Assembly: GCF_028561755.1 (NCBI RefSeq)
Contig: NZ_JAQQTD010000003.1
Coordinates: forward strand, 186,001-250,000
Length of the DNA stretch: 64,000 nt
Direction of reading: 5' to 3'
Source: Altibacter sp. HG106
Lineage (GTDB): Bacteria; Bacteroidota; Bacteroidia; Flavobacteriales; Flavobacteriaceae
Of the stretch, positions 16,257 to 26,000 are shown one piece after another; the stretch's first letter is position 1, and each line of letters begins with the position of its first letter. The notes below the pieces were generated by a model. The model saw nothing but the letters and a program-made list of their open reading frames with translations. It made no database searches and was not told the origin of the DNA. A program made the position numbers and the translations under genes.

Positions 16257-17414
16257 TTATTGGTATTCGTTAATACCATATAATAGCTGTTTTAACTTGC
16301 TGCCATTGAGCCCCACAGGCTTGTACGCGGTATTAAACTTTTTAATAGCAACATGGATGTTGTCCTTCATTTCATGATATTGAGTAGGTATTCTATCACT
16401 ACACTGAGACTCATTTTCATAACTATCTAACATGATCCAAAATTTTTCATAGAACTTTTCCCCCTGCGCTATGAACGCATTGTATTGAGCGATGAATTGT
16501 ACCAGGCGATCAATTGGAAATTGGAGATTGATCTGTTGAATTCGAATAGCGTACTGATTTTCGTTCGCTTCAATGGCAGCCCCCAAAGTATCAAGGTATT
16601 TCTGAAGGTTCCGGGTAATGCTATCCCAGTCGTCTTCGTCTCGGCAATTTTTCAAATTGTTCTCATACCCAATAGGCTTGGTATACGCCGAAAAAAGCTC
16701 TTCAAGATCTGCAATGATATCCTCGTTCCCATGTTGCAGAAAGGCGGTTTCAAAATAGATGGTATTGAGGTCGTTGTGCATTTGGAGCGTAAAATCTACA
16801 ATGCATTCGATATCATTCAGGCTATTTTCCTTTTCTTCTTTTGAAGCACTGGGCTGAACAAAAAGCGATACCATCGAATGAATTACCGAAGTGTAAATGT
16901 TATTTCCCAATAATGTTGAGAGGTCAAAACCAGTCCGCTTATCTTTCCTATCTGACCATTGCTGAAGTGTTGTGACAAAGGCTGGATACTGATTAGGATT
17001 GCTCATAGAGTGGATATCTTTCAGTGTTTGAACAGAAGAAAAATGGTGGTCTAACGATAATGTTTTTTCATACAAATGATTGATGATTTGCAACCCTTTA
17101 ATGTAGCGCACCTTAGCAATTTCGGTATAGGCCATTTGACGACTTATTTCAAGTAATTCGGAAAGGGAATCCTTCGCAATTAATAGTGACACCTTTTCAG
17201 ATACAATTTTTGTTTTCCGAAGAGATCCCTTTGTTTTGGAAAGCGCTACGCGTAGCGTATTTTGCTTTTGTTGGTAAGCCAAACGAACCTCATCGATGGA
17301 GCGATCTAACTCCTCTAATAGTTGTATGACCACTTCGTCGTAGGTACCGTCATGGCAATACGCAGGCAGGGTAGTGAATAAAATCAATAGGAATGTGAAA
17401 CAACGGTGTAGCAT
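16257..17414 (-). CDS. Secreted helical protein of unknown function
   Basis: 385 residues with a signal peptide ending near AYCHDG. The rest is strongly helical, with long amphipathic stretches (QLLEELDRSIDEVRLAYQQ, LRVALSKTKGSLRKTK) and a few cysteines (CIVDF, NCRDED, SQCSDR). No known domain was recognised. It follows the small secreted gene at 17416-17847 by a 1-base gap, so the two form an operon, probably exporting related envelope proteins. There is no lipobox. Confidence 0.75.
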   Translation of the reverse strand: MLHRCFTFLLILFTTLPAYCHDGTYDEVVIQLLEELDRSIDEVRLAYQQKQNTLRVALSKTKGSLRKTKIVSEKVSLLIAKDSLSELLEISRQMAYTEIAKVRYIKGLQIINHLYEKTLSLDHHFSSVQTLKDIHSMSNPNQYPAFVTTLQQWSDRKDKRTGFDLSTLLGNNIYTSVIHSMVSLFVQPSASKEEKENSLNDIECIVDFTLQMHNDLNTIYFETAFLQHGNEDIIADLEELFSAYTKPIGYENNLKNCRDEDDWDSITRNLQKYLDTLGAAIEANENQYAIRIQQINLQFPIDRLVQFIAQYNAFIAQGEKFYEKFWIMLDSYENESQCSDRIPTQYHEMKDNIHVAIKKFNTAYKPVGLNGSKLKQLLYGINEYQ

Positions 17415-17415
17415 A

Positions 17416-17847
17416 TTATTCTATGGTTAGTTCGATTTTGTATCGATCGCCCTCTCTACGGGCAATATACCGACCCCTTTTAACGGTAATCGGGTCTACT
17501 TTGTCTAAGGCGTTTTGTATCTCTGGAGGCAATTCATACGCGGCTGGAAAAGTAATGTACAGCGGGGATTGTATGGGTAAAGCGCTCTTATCTATGCCAA
17601 ATAGCTTCACATGATTGGCGTTCGTTAGGGAAGCAAGCGGTAGTTCCCAAACCAACCGATTAGCAGACACCAACTGAATGAATCCGTTGCCAGAAGTGTA
17701 GGATTTCTCCATTGCACAAAGACCCTGTTTTCCATCACAATGGAATCCATTGAATGTTGCTTTAATTTGAACTTTTTCTTGCGCGGTTGCTGTTACAATT
17801 ACGCTGAAGCATACTAAGAGAACAACACAGTAAATGACTCGTTTCAT
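17416..17847 (-). CDS. Small secreted protein, FGIDK family
   Basis: 143 residues with a signal peptide (to VTATAQ). The mature protein contains an internal Cys pair (GFHCDGKQGLCAM) and a segment VKLFGIDKSALPIQSPLYITFP. The 'FGIDKxxL...P(L/I)xIxF' core recurs in the protein at 21854-22330, so the two look like diverged paralogues. Function unknown; a small beta-rich periplasmic protein is plausible. It is the promoter-proximal gene of a two-gene operon. Confidence 0.75.
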   Translation of the reverse strand: MKRVIYCVVLLVCFSVIVTATAQEKVQIKATFNGFHCDGKQGLCAMEKSYTSGNGFIQLVSANRLVWELPLASLTNANHVKLFGIDKSALPIQSPLYITFPAAYELPPEIQNALDKVDPITVKRGRYIARREGDRYKIELTIE

Positions 17848-18380
17848 AAGTGTCTTATTCGGGGAGTCATTTGAAGAATTGAAAAGAAAAACGACGCTCG
17901 TTTTTTTATTCTTGATGGTATTTCTAGCGCTGGAAACGACTGTTTTTAGACGTGATGTCTTTTTCAGGTTAGAGAGTACGTCTGGTGGAATTATTTCATT
18001 GCAATCGTTTCAACAACCTAAATATCAGCTTTTTAAATATATTAATCAAGCGCACACACTCGGTATTCATAAATACCGACCGCTAAAGCGATCTGTTTTC
18101 AGCAACGAAAAATCGCTCGTTTTTGAAGGGCTTGAAATTTTAACAATTGCCCTGTCCACAGTCTTAAGAATTGAAAGTGTCCCCTCAAAAGAATTGGTAT
18201 TCCCTATCACGCCTGTCCTTCCGAAGATTTTTCTTTTTTTCAAAAAAATCCTCGACCCCGACATATTAAGAAGTGTTAATAAAACTGTTAAAAAACATCT
18301 GTCCCTTTAAGAGAAATCTTCATTAAAATACGTGAAATTTATCCTCCATTCAGAAGTTTTCTAATTACAATTTTTGGGGT
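17848..18380. other. 533-base divergent intergenic region before nrdB
   Basis: No convincing gene is present; the longest plus-strand frame (17834-18310) overlaps the neighbouring start and has low-complexity content. The region is AT-rich. It holds a perfect 8-bp inverted repeat (18060-18079, TCGGTATT-CATA-AATACCGA) that could be an operator, and the 12-base sequence CCTAAATATCAG (18017-18028), which also occurs upstream of the paralogous secreted gene at 22535-22546. I saw no clear NrdR box. Confidence 0.5.
18060..18079. promoter_or_regulatory. Inverted repeat upstream of nrdB, possible operator
   Basis: Arms TCGGTATT and AATACCGA pair perfectly around a 4-base centre, with no T-run after it, so an operator is likelier than a terminator. 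It lies 300 bases before nrdB and 213 bases before the start of the divergent secreted gene. Confidence 0.35.
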
Positions 18381-19649
18381 ATGAAGTACATAATTAAAAG
18401 AGATTTTAGCAAGAAACCTTTTCAGTTAGAGAAGATTACAGAAGCTATTTTAAAGGCGATGACCGCCCAAGGCAAAGGAAGTCGCGATGCGGCACAAGAC
18501 GTTTCGCTGGCAGTGTATCAAACACTTATGGAGCGACAGGAAGTAGATGAAAATTACATCCCTACGATCGAAGAAGTGCAGGATATCGTAGAGACCAAAC
18601 TCATGGAAGGAAAATTCCCGGAAGTGGCAAAGGCCTACATCCTGTATCGGAATAAGCGCGCACTGGAACGCAAAAGCGATATTTTCGAAAAACGCATTAA
18701 TCTCAAACCCTACGAATATCCACAATTGTATGAATATGTTCCGGCCATTCGCCATTCGTATTGGATTCATACCGAATTCAATTTTACAAGCGATATTCAA
18801 GATTTTAAATCACGCCTCAATGATGTAGAACGCAGCGCGATCACCAACGCGATGTTGGCCATCTCTCAAATTGAAATCGCTGTAAAAACCTTTTGGGGCG
18901 ATTTGTATCATCGCATGCCCAAGCCCGAAATAGGCTCGGTGGGTGCTACCTTTGCGGAAAGTGAAGTGCGACATGCCGATGCGTACTCACATTTGCTTGA
19001 AGTCTTAGGATTGAACGAAGAATTTAAAGAGCTCAAAAAGAAACCTGTTATCATGAAGCGGGTTCAGTATTTGGAAAGCGCCTTGAAAAATGCGAAGAGT
19101 GACGACAATCAGCAGTATGCCGAAAGTATTTTATTGTTTTCGCTATTCATCGAGCACGTTTCCCTATTCTCCCAGTTCTTAATTATCATGGCGTTCAACA
19201 AGCATAAAAACATGTTGAAAGGGGTTTCAAATGTGGTGGAAGCAACGTCGAAAGAAGAACAGATTCATGGGGATTTTGGTATTGACCTTATCAAAATTTT
19301 GAAAGAAGAGAACGAAGAATGGTTCACACCAGAATACCATAAGATGATTCAAGACATGTGCTATCAAGCCTTCGACGCAGAGCGCGATCTAGTGGATTGG
19401 ATCTTTGAAGCAGGGGAACTCGACTTTCTTCCAAAAGAAGTAGTCAACGAATTCCTTAAAAATCGATTCAATAATTCTCTTGAGAGCATTGGAATCGAGA
19501 AGATCTTCAATGTGGACAACGCTATTTTAGCAAAAACAGAATGGTTTGATGACGAAATCATTGGAACCAAACACGGCGATTTCTTCGTGAAACGCTCCAT
19601 CAACTACAGCAAAAGAACACAAAGTATAACCAGCGACGACCTTTTTTAA
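18381..19649 (+). CDS. nrdB: Ribonucleotide reductase class I small subunit with N-terminal ATP-cone
   Basis: 422 residues, about 80-90 longer than a plain NrdB. Residues 3-92 are an ATP-cone (YIIKRDFSKKPFQLEKITEAI ... VAKAYILYRNKR), normally found on NrdA. Metal ligands of the ferritin-like domain are visible: Glu165 (likely), Glu195 and His198 in SEVRHAD, Glu258 in LFIEHV, and Glu293/His296 in EEQIHGD. Tyr202 sits at the position of the E. coli radical tyrosine (four after His198). This architecture is known from Leeuwenhoekiella blandensis, where dATP acts through the small subunit. It generates the radical for NrdA, encoded one base downstream, to make dNDPs. Confidence 0.93.
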   Translation: MKYIIKRDFSKKPFQLEKITEAILKAMTAQGKGSRDAAQDVSLAVYQTLMERQEVDENYIPTIEEVQDIVETKLMEGKFPEVAKAYILYRNKRALERKSDIFEKRINLKPYEYPQLYEYVPAIRHSYWIHTEFNFTSDIQDFKSRLNDVERSAITNAMLAISQIEIAVKTFWGDLYHRMPKPEIGSVGATFAESEVRHADAYSHLLEVLGLNEEFKELKKKPVIMKRVQYLESALKNAKSDDNQQYAESILLFSLFIEHVSLFSQFLIIMAFNKHKNMLKGVSNVVEATSKEEQIHGDFGIDLIKILKEENEEWFTPEYHKMIQDMCYQAFDAERDLVDWIFEAGELDFLPKEVVNEFLKNRFNNSLESIGIEKIFNVDNAILAKTEWFDDEIIGTKHGDFFVKRSINYSKRTQSITSDDLF

Positions 19650-19650
19650 T

Positions 19651-21441
19651 ATGCAAGACTCACACCAAAAAACACAACAGGCCCAAACGACCCAGAAACC
19701 CAATCAGAACTTGGTAAACGCCCGAAAAGAAACCTTAAAAGAGGTTGAGAATAAAGGGAAAACCGGATCTTTTGAATGGCTCAACAAAAACAGTCGAAAA
19801 TTTCTTGCGGCCGGGTATCTTTCTCCCGGCGTAAGTGCAGAACAACGCATCCGAGAGATCGCAGATCGCGCCGAGGAAATCCTAAAGATTCCTGGGTATT
19901 CTGATAAGTTCTACAATTACATGTCTGAAGGTTACTTTTCGTTAGCCTCTCCCGTGTGGTCTAACTTCGGAAAACAACGCGGACTGCCAATTAGCTGTTT
20001 CGGATCGCATATTGACGACGACATCGGAAATATTCTCTACACGCAATCTGAGGTGGGAATGATGTCGAAACTAGGGGGTGGAACCTCTGGGTTTTTTGGA
20101 AAGATTCGACACCGGGGCGCTCCTATCAAGAATAATGGGGAAGCTTCCGGAGCAGTCCATATTATGCGCTTGTTCGAATCAATGGTCGATGTGGTAAGTC
20201 AGGGATCTGTACGTCGTGGACGATTTTCACCCTACCTTCCCATTGAGCACGCAGACATCATGGAGTTCTTAGAAATCGGAACCGAAGGAAATCCAATTCA
20301 GGAGTTGACACACGGTGTTACCGTGAGCAACGAGTGGATGGAAGAAATGATCGCTGGCGATGTGGATAAACGTACCATTTGGGCTAAGGTACTACAGAGT
20401 CGTGGTGAAATGGGGTATCCTTATATCTTCTTTAACGACAATGCGAATAAAGCTGCGGCTGATGTTTACAAAGACAAAAACCTACCCATCTACGCGAGTA
20501 ATTTGTGTACCGAAATCATGCTTCCATCGAATCATGACTGGTCCTTTGTTTGCGTCCTTTCTAGCGTAAACGTGCGATACTACGACAAGTGGAAAGACAC
20601 CGATGCCGTTGAAACCATGGTGTTCTTTTTGGATGCGGTGATTACCGAGTTTTTAGAAAAATTGGAGGGGTATCGCGACTCATCCGACCGAGAAGACCAA
20701 CAAACCTTCTTGTTTATGGAGCGGGCGTACAACTTTGCCAAGGAAAACCGTGCTTTAGGATTAGGAGTATTGGGCTGGCATTCTTTACTTCAGTCGAAAC
20801 GTCTGCCCTTTAACAGTCAAAAAGCCTACGATTTAAACAGCGAGATCTTCAGAGAAATCAAGGAGCGCTCGTACAAAGCTTCCGAAGAGCTTGCTGATCT
20901 TTTTGGGGAACCAGAAGTATTGAAAGGGTACGGACGTCGCAACGCAACCTTGAATGCCGTGGCCCCTACAACCTCTTCCGCATTTATTCTCGGACAAGTT
21001 TCTCAGGGGATTGAACCCATTTGGTCTAACATTTACGTGAAAGACATCGCAAAAATTAAAACCACAATCAAGAATCCCTTCTTAATAGAATTGCTACAGG
21101 AAAAAGGAATGGATACGCCTGAGGTTTGGAAGGATATTCGAAACATGGATGGGTCGGTACAACATCTTGATTTCCTCACGGAAGAAGAAAAAGAAGTGTT
21201 CAAGACCTATTCTGAAATCGATCAAATGGATATCATTTATCAGGCCGCTAACCGTCAAAATCACATTGATCAGGGGCAATCGCTAAATATTATCGTGCAT
21301 CCTGATATGCCAACGAAAGAGATCAATAAAATACACGTAACGGCCTGGAAACTAGGGTTAAAATCCTTGTACTATCAACACAGTATGAACGCTGCACAAA
21401 AATTCAAACAAAAGAAAGATTGTGCAAGTTGTGAAGCATAA
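19651..21441 (+). CDS. nrdA: Ribonucleoside-diphosphate reductase large subunit lacking the ATP-cone
   Basis: 596 residues, much shorter than E. coli NrdA (761) because the ATP-cone is absent. Active-site residues are present: Cys116 in LPISCFGS and Cys301 in FVCVLSSVN as the redox pair, and Asn284, Cys286, Glu288 in SNLCTEI as the radical site. The radical-relay tyrosine pair is in SLYYQHSM, and the C-terminal shuttle cysteines are at 591 and 594. It reduces ribonucleotides with the radical from NrdB. Since the ATP-cone sits on NrdB, overall activity control must come from that subunit; the specificity site should still be in NrdA. Confidence 0.93.
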   Translation: MQDSHQKTQQAQTTQKPNQNLVNARKETLKEVENKGKTGSFEWLNKNSRKFLAAGYLSPGVSAEQRIREIADRAEEILKIPGYSDKFYNYMSEGYFSLASPVWSNFGKQRGLPISCFGSHIDDDIGNILYTQSEVGMMSKLGGGTSGFFGKIRHRGAPIKNNGEASGAVHIMRLFESMVDVVSQGSVRRGRFSPYLPIEHADIMEFLEIGTEGNPIQELTHGVTVSNEWMEEMIAGDVDKRTIWAKVLQSRGEMGYPYIFFNDNANKAAADVYKDKNLPIYASNLCTEIMLPSNHDWSFVCVLSSVNVRYYDKWKDTDAVETMVFFLDAVITEFLEKLEGYRDSSDREDQQTFLFMERAYNFAKENRALGLGVLGWHSLLQSKRLPFNSQKAYDLNSEIFREIKERSYKASEELADLFGEPEVLKGYGRRNATLNAVAPTTSSAFILGQVSQGIEPIWSNIYVKDIAKIKTTIKNPFLIELLQEKGMDTPEVWKDIRNMDGSVQHLDFLTEEEKEVFKTYSEIDQMDIIYQAANRQNHIDQGQSLNIIVHPDMPTKEINKIHVTAWKLGLKSLYYQHSMNAAQKFKQKKDCASCEA

Positions 21442-21466
21442 GGCCTTGCTACAATAATATTCGTCT

Positions 21467-21495
21467 AAAACACTCGTCTCTGGCGAGTGTTTTTT
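21467..21495 (+). terminator. Terminator after nrdA
   Basis: CACTCG and CGAGTG form the stem core, extended by AAAA/TTTT and followed by a 7-base T-run. It lies 26 bases after the nrdA stop. Confidence 0.85.
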
Positions 21496-21521
21496 TATTT
21501 CCATCAGTAGACTACTCCACG

Positions 21522-21797
21522 CTAACGTACGCGAGCGCTTCTTTTTCTTAGGTAGAGGAAGTAATAACAACCCACTGCCCCTATAGCAATCAAGAGTAAC
21601 CCCATGACGCCATAAAGCGAAAACCCGTGCGTCCCAATATTGGTTTCAAAATAACCATGACTGTAAGTAACTTCGCTAATTTGCTCGGTGTTCATACTGT
21701 ATGCCAACGCATACCAAAGCACATTGAGTAATAAGAGTCCAATAAGCGCCAATGATAAACAGAGTGCTACGCGTAATGAAAGTTGTACGAGTTTCAT
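21522..21797 (-). CDS. Small two-helix membrane protein of unknown function
   Basis: 91 residues with two predicted membrane helices (about 10-34 and 61-82) and an Arg/Lys-rich C-terminus (LRKRSARVR), which suggests a cytoplasmic tail. The loop between them (NTEQISEVTYSHGYFETNIGTHG) is hydrophilic. It does not resemble a family I know. It converges on nrdA across the terminator and lies 56 bases after the secreted gene upstream, so it may share that transcript. Confidence 0.6.
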   Translation of the reverse strand: MKLVQLSLRVALCLSLALIGLLLLNVLWYALAYSMNTEQISEVTYSHGYFETNIGTHGFSLYGVMGLLLIAIGAVGCYYFLYLRKRSARVR

Positions 21798-21853
21798 AGT
21801 AGTTATGTATTATGGCCGGGTCAAATGTGTACCACACTAGACCCGACCGATTA

Positions 21854-22330
21854 TTATTCCATATCGCCCGTGGCACAATTACAATCCCATGAAATGGTGT
21901 AATTCCCATCGGTAGAATCGTAATGCACTTCGATGCAACAATAGGCAGCCGCTATACAGATCCAGCCGAAGCATCGTTGCTGTGATACGGCTTGAAGTGA
22001 AGTTGTAACGGGTTCATTATCGCCATAGGCGAAATGAATAGGAGTGCCTAAATAGACACCATCTAACTTGTTCTTATCAATCCCAAATTCAATCTTCTTA
22101 CCATTCTTTTTAAAAACGGAATAAAACACCTTTCCATTTCTATCGGTGCTTCGAACTTTGATATACTTCCCCTGGGAAAGCTTCTCAAAATTAAAGGTTA
22201 CTTGATCGGTGATCGGCGTTACAACGGTGCCGTGCATGGCATCGGTCACGATAATTTTTCTTCCTTGCTGCGCATGCATTGGTACTATTACCAATAACAG
22301 TACGGCCCAAAGTGTTACTACATTTTTCAT
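21854..22330 (-). CDS. Small secreted cysteine-rich protein, FGIDK family
   Basis: 158 residues with a signal peptide (to PMHAQQ). The central KIEFGIDKNKLDGVYLGTPIHF resembles the same core in the protein at 17416-17847. The C-terminal 45 residues carry six cysteines (QRCFGWICIAAAYCCIE ... WDCNC), suggesting disulfides or metal binding. I do not assign a function. Regions upstream of both paralogues share the 12-base CCTAAATATCAG. The protein is probably periplasmic, because no lipobox is seen. Confidence 0.7.
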   Translation of the reverse strand: MKNVVTLWAVLLLVIVPMHAQQGRKIIVTDAMHGTVVTPITDQVTFNFEKLSQGKYIKVRSTDRNGKVFYSVFKKNGKKIEFGIDKNKLDGVYLGTPIHFAYGDNEPVTTSLQAVSQQRCFGWICIAAAYCCIEVHYDSTDGNYTISWDCNCATGDME

Positions 22331-22845
22331 AATGATGATTTTCGAATTACCTACTCTTTCGCTTTTCGGTTTCCGCGAACGTTTTTAAGGTGGTCAACCC
22401 TTTCTACGGAAACCCAATTTGCGAAGCAGACCCACATGAAGAATAGAAAGTGTAAGCACTTTTAAGCATCTCAATGTCTGGCAGAGTTTTCGTAGCGCAA
22501 ACAGGGGAGCAGCATGTTTCGAAACATTTAACACCCTAAATATCAGTCTTTTCTAACCTTTAAACAATCTAAAGATGTCTTTATTTATGAAATTCGAGTC
22601 GGAATTACAATCCGTAACCGCTACCATTACCCTGTTTTTTAGGAGGGTGCTTGAAAGAGAGCCGCAGTACTGTCACCCTGCGATGCAGTCAACAGGAATA
22701 AGCCATTGGAGAGAAAGAATGTTGCCTTGATGCATCATTGACCCGTTACTTGCACTGCATTCGTAATGATCGCGCTCTACAGAGTAACCTAAAAATAGGC
22801 TTATAAAAAAACCCTGAGCAAATGCTCAGGGTTTCATCCTTTTAG
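22331..22845. other. 515-base intergenic region between secreted gene and tRNA-Gln
   Basis: No gene could be supported on either strand. The right end holds the tRNA terminator (22805-22833). The middle (22620-22800) is less AT-rich than the rest and has short self-complementary stretches, but I could not build a convincing RNA structure. It also contains the CCTAAATATCAG 12-mer (22535-22546). Confidence 0.5.
22805..22833 (-). terminator. Terminator of tRNA-Gln
   Basis: ACCCTGAGCA and TGCTCAGGGT are perfect inverted repeats 13 bases beyond the tRNA 3' end on the minus strand, followed by seven Ts in the transcript. Confidence 0.85.
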
Positions 22846-22918
22846 TTGGCCCACTAGGGCTCGAACCTAGACTCTTCTGGACCAAAACCAGACGTGTTGC
22901 CAGTTACACCATGGGCCA
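22846..22918 (-). tRNA. tRNA-Gln (anticodon UUG)
   Basis: On the minus strand the sequence folds as a cloverleaf. The acceptor stem is TGGCCCA/TGGGCCA with discriminator A. The anticodon arm TCTGG-loop-CCAGA has loop TTTTGGT, giving anticodon TTG. The T arm is CTAGG-TTCGAGC-CCTAG. CCA is not encoded. It is 73 nucleotides and has its own promoter and terminator, so it is transcribed as a single unit. Confidence 0.93.
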
Positions 22919-22935
22919 ATACCAGAATGCGGATG

Positions 22936-22965
22936 CAAATTTAATAGAAACTTTTTCTTGCACAA
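22936..22965 (-). promoter_or_regulatory. tRNA-Gln promoter
   Basis: On the minus strand TTG (22963-22965), 19 bases, then TAAATTTG (22936-22943) matches the Bacteroidota consensus TTG-N17-23-TAnnTTTG exactly and places the start a few bases before the mature tRNA. Confidence 0.75.
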
Positions 22966-23095
22966 ACAATTTTACTCAAAAAACATCGCATTTCGAGCGA
23001 TAATTCTGAAAATAAACCTCCAGCCCATACGTTAGTAGTATTTTAGCTATGGGGGAACTTTTTTAATTAGTACATTCGCCCTACCAAAACAATGC

Positions 23096-26000
23096 ATGCC
23101 TATGGGGTCTTTTCAGTACAAAAAATGGAATCAAATCTTAGGATGGGGCGTCTTTGCAATCGCCTTACTAACCTACTGGCTTACTGTAGAACCCACAGCC
23201 AGTTTTTGGGATGCCGGTGAATATATTGCAACCTCATCAAACTTAGAGGTAGCGCACCCTCCCGGCGCTCCGCTCTATCAATTATTAGGGGCCTTTTTCT
23301 CTATCTTTGCTCTAGAACCTACCCAAGTAGCGCTTACCATCAACCTAATGTCGGTGTTCGCCAGTGCCTTTACCATTCTATTTATGTTCTGGTCGATGAC
23401 CATCCTTCTTACCGAAGTCATTGGTCTTCACAAACCCATTAAACCGAATACGGCAAAGGCAATCTTAGGGAGTGCTGCCGTTGCGGCCCTGGCCTTCACT
23501 TTTACCGATAGTTTCTGGTTTAGCGCTGTGGAAGCCGAAGTATACGCATCGGCCGCTTGTGTGCTGTCTATACTATTCTATTGCGGCCTCCGTTGGCAAC
23601 GGGAAATGAACACCCAACGCGGCAATCGATGGCTCATTCTCATTGCCTTTATTGTAGGACTTTCCTTCGGAATTCACTTTATGGGGCTGCTAACGATTCC
23701 GGCTATTGGACTGTTATACTACTTCAAAAATTACAAGACCATTACCCTTAAGAACTTTATTGTCGCCAATGTTGTAAGCGTTGCAGTATTGCTCTTTATT
23801 TTCAAGCTTCTGTTACCGATGACCTTAAAGTTTTTTAGTGCTTCGGAATTATTCTTTGTAAACAGTATCGGCTTACCATTTAATTCTGGAACCATCATCG
23901 CCGGACTTTTCTTTATTGCCTTGTTTTATTTTGGACTAAACTATACGCGCAAAAAGAACCACGTCCGACTCAACACCGGAATCCTTTGTGTCCTTTTTAT
24001 TTTTATTGGGTTCTCCAGCTGGATAATGTTGCCGGTTCGAGCGAACGCCGGAGTGGTCATTAATGAGAATAACCCCAACAACGCACGCGAGCTTCTGGCC
24101 TATTACAATCGGGAACAATATCCCGAAACCCATTTATTCTACGGGCCACAATTCACGGAAATCTATGCCGGACTCGACCGAGACAATCCGTACACAGACG
24201 ACGAGCCTAAATACGAAAAAGATGAAGCGCTGGGTAAATACGTGATCGTAAATGACTTTAAAAATTCCGGGCAAAATTTTGACGATGCGCATAAAGTGTT
24301 TCTCCCCAGAATGTGGAGCGCCGAACACGTGGAAAACTATTTAGAATACACCGACGGACTCGAATTCACTATCAAACGCGAGTATCGTGGCGAACAGCGT
24401 CTCGTTGACGAAGTCACTCAATTTAAACGCGCGTTTCAAGAAGGACTCGTAGATAGTGAAGATTACAATATTTTCTTGCAAAATTTCGGGCAATTTTTAG
24501 ATGTCGAACCGCCTTCCTTTGGGGATAACATCGCGTTTATGTTCCAACATCAGTTCAGTTATATGTATTGGCGGTATTTCATGTGGAACTTTACTGGCAG
24601 ACAGAACGATGTACAAGGACGAGGTAGTATTCTCAACGGAAACTGGCTGAGTGGCATCGACTTTATCGACAAATTACGATTGGGCACACAGGAGAATTTA
24701 CCTTCAGATATTGAAGGCAACAAAGCCCGGAACACCTATTATTTTCTCCCACTAATCCTAGGTATATTAGGACTGGTATTTCATTTCAGAAATGATAAAA
24801 AAACCTTCTGGGTGCTGTTCGTTTTCTTCTTGTTTACCGGAATCGCGCTTAAAATATACCTGAATGAACGCCCATTCGAACCCCGGGAACGTGATTATGC
24901 GGTAGTAGGATCTTTCTACGTATTTGCCATGTGGATAGGTTTTGGGGTCTATGCGCTCTATGAGCTCGCCAAAGAATATATGAAACCCAAAGTGGCGCTT
25001 CCTGTTATTCTCGCTATTACTACCCTGGCGGCACCGGTACTTTTGGCCACACAAAATTGGGACGATCACGATCGATCGAACCGATATACAGCGAATAGCA
25101 TGGGTAAAATGTATCTTGATTCTTGCGATGAAGACGCCATTCTCTTTACCATTGGAGATAACGACACCTTTGCGCTTTGGTATGCCCAGAATATTGAAGG
25201 CTACCGGCAGGATGTGCGTGTCGTAAACACCAGTTTATTCCAAACGGCCTGGTATATTGATGACATGAAGAAAAAGGCGTTTGACAGCGATCCTATTCCT
25301 TCACAATTAACCCATGACAAGTATTCCTTCGGAACTCGAGAGTATATTGTGTTTCAACCTACGCAGCAAGATACCATCGATATCAAGACCTGGATGAATT
25401 GGGTAGCTAGCGACAATCCGGCCACCAAGGTAGAATTGAACAGTGGTCGATTTGCCAATACCTTTCCATCGAAAACTATTCGTGTTCCCGTTGATAAAGA
25501 AGCGGTATTGCGCAACGGTATCGTAGCTCAAAAGGATGCCGATAAAATTGTGCCCTATATTGATATCAAATTGTCAGGGGATGTGCTTTATAAAAGCAGC
25601 ATGATGATGCTCGACATTATTGCTAACAACAATTGGGAGCGTCCTATTCATTTTAGTGGTGGAAGTTTTGGGGATGATGATTACATCTGGATGAAGGACT
25701 ACTTACAGCTTCAGGGAACTACCTATAAGCTGGTGCCTATCAAAACTCCGGTGGACCCTAGAAACCCATTTGATATGGGCCGAATTGACAGCGATACGAT
25801 GTACGACATTGTGATGAATTGGGACTGGGGCAATAGCGGCAGTGATGATATTTATCACGATACCGAAACCCGCCGAAACGGAATTACCTATCGAAGTCAC
25901 TTGGCTCGATTAGCAGAAACTCTGATGAATGAAGGAAAGAATGAAAAGGCCGAAAAAGTGTTGGATCTCGGTATGGAAAAGATGCCGGTAAAATACTTCG

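Noticed and set aside
17834-18310. 158-codon plus-strand frame before nrdB
   Set aside because: Overlaps the start of the secreted gene, has no domain, and composition is that of AT-rich spacer.
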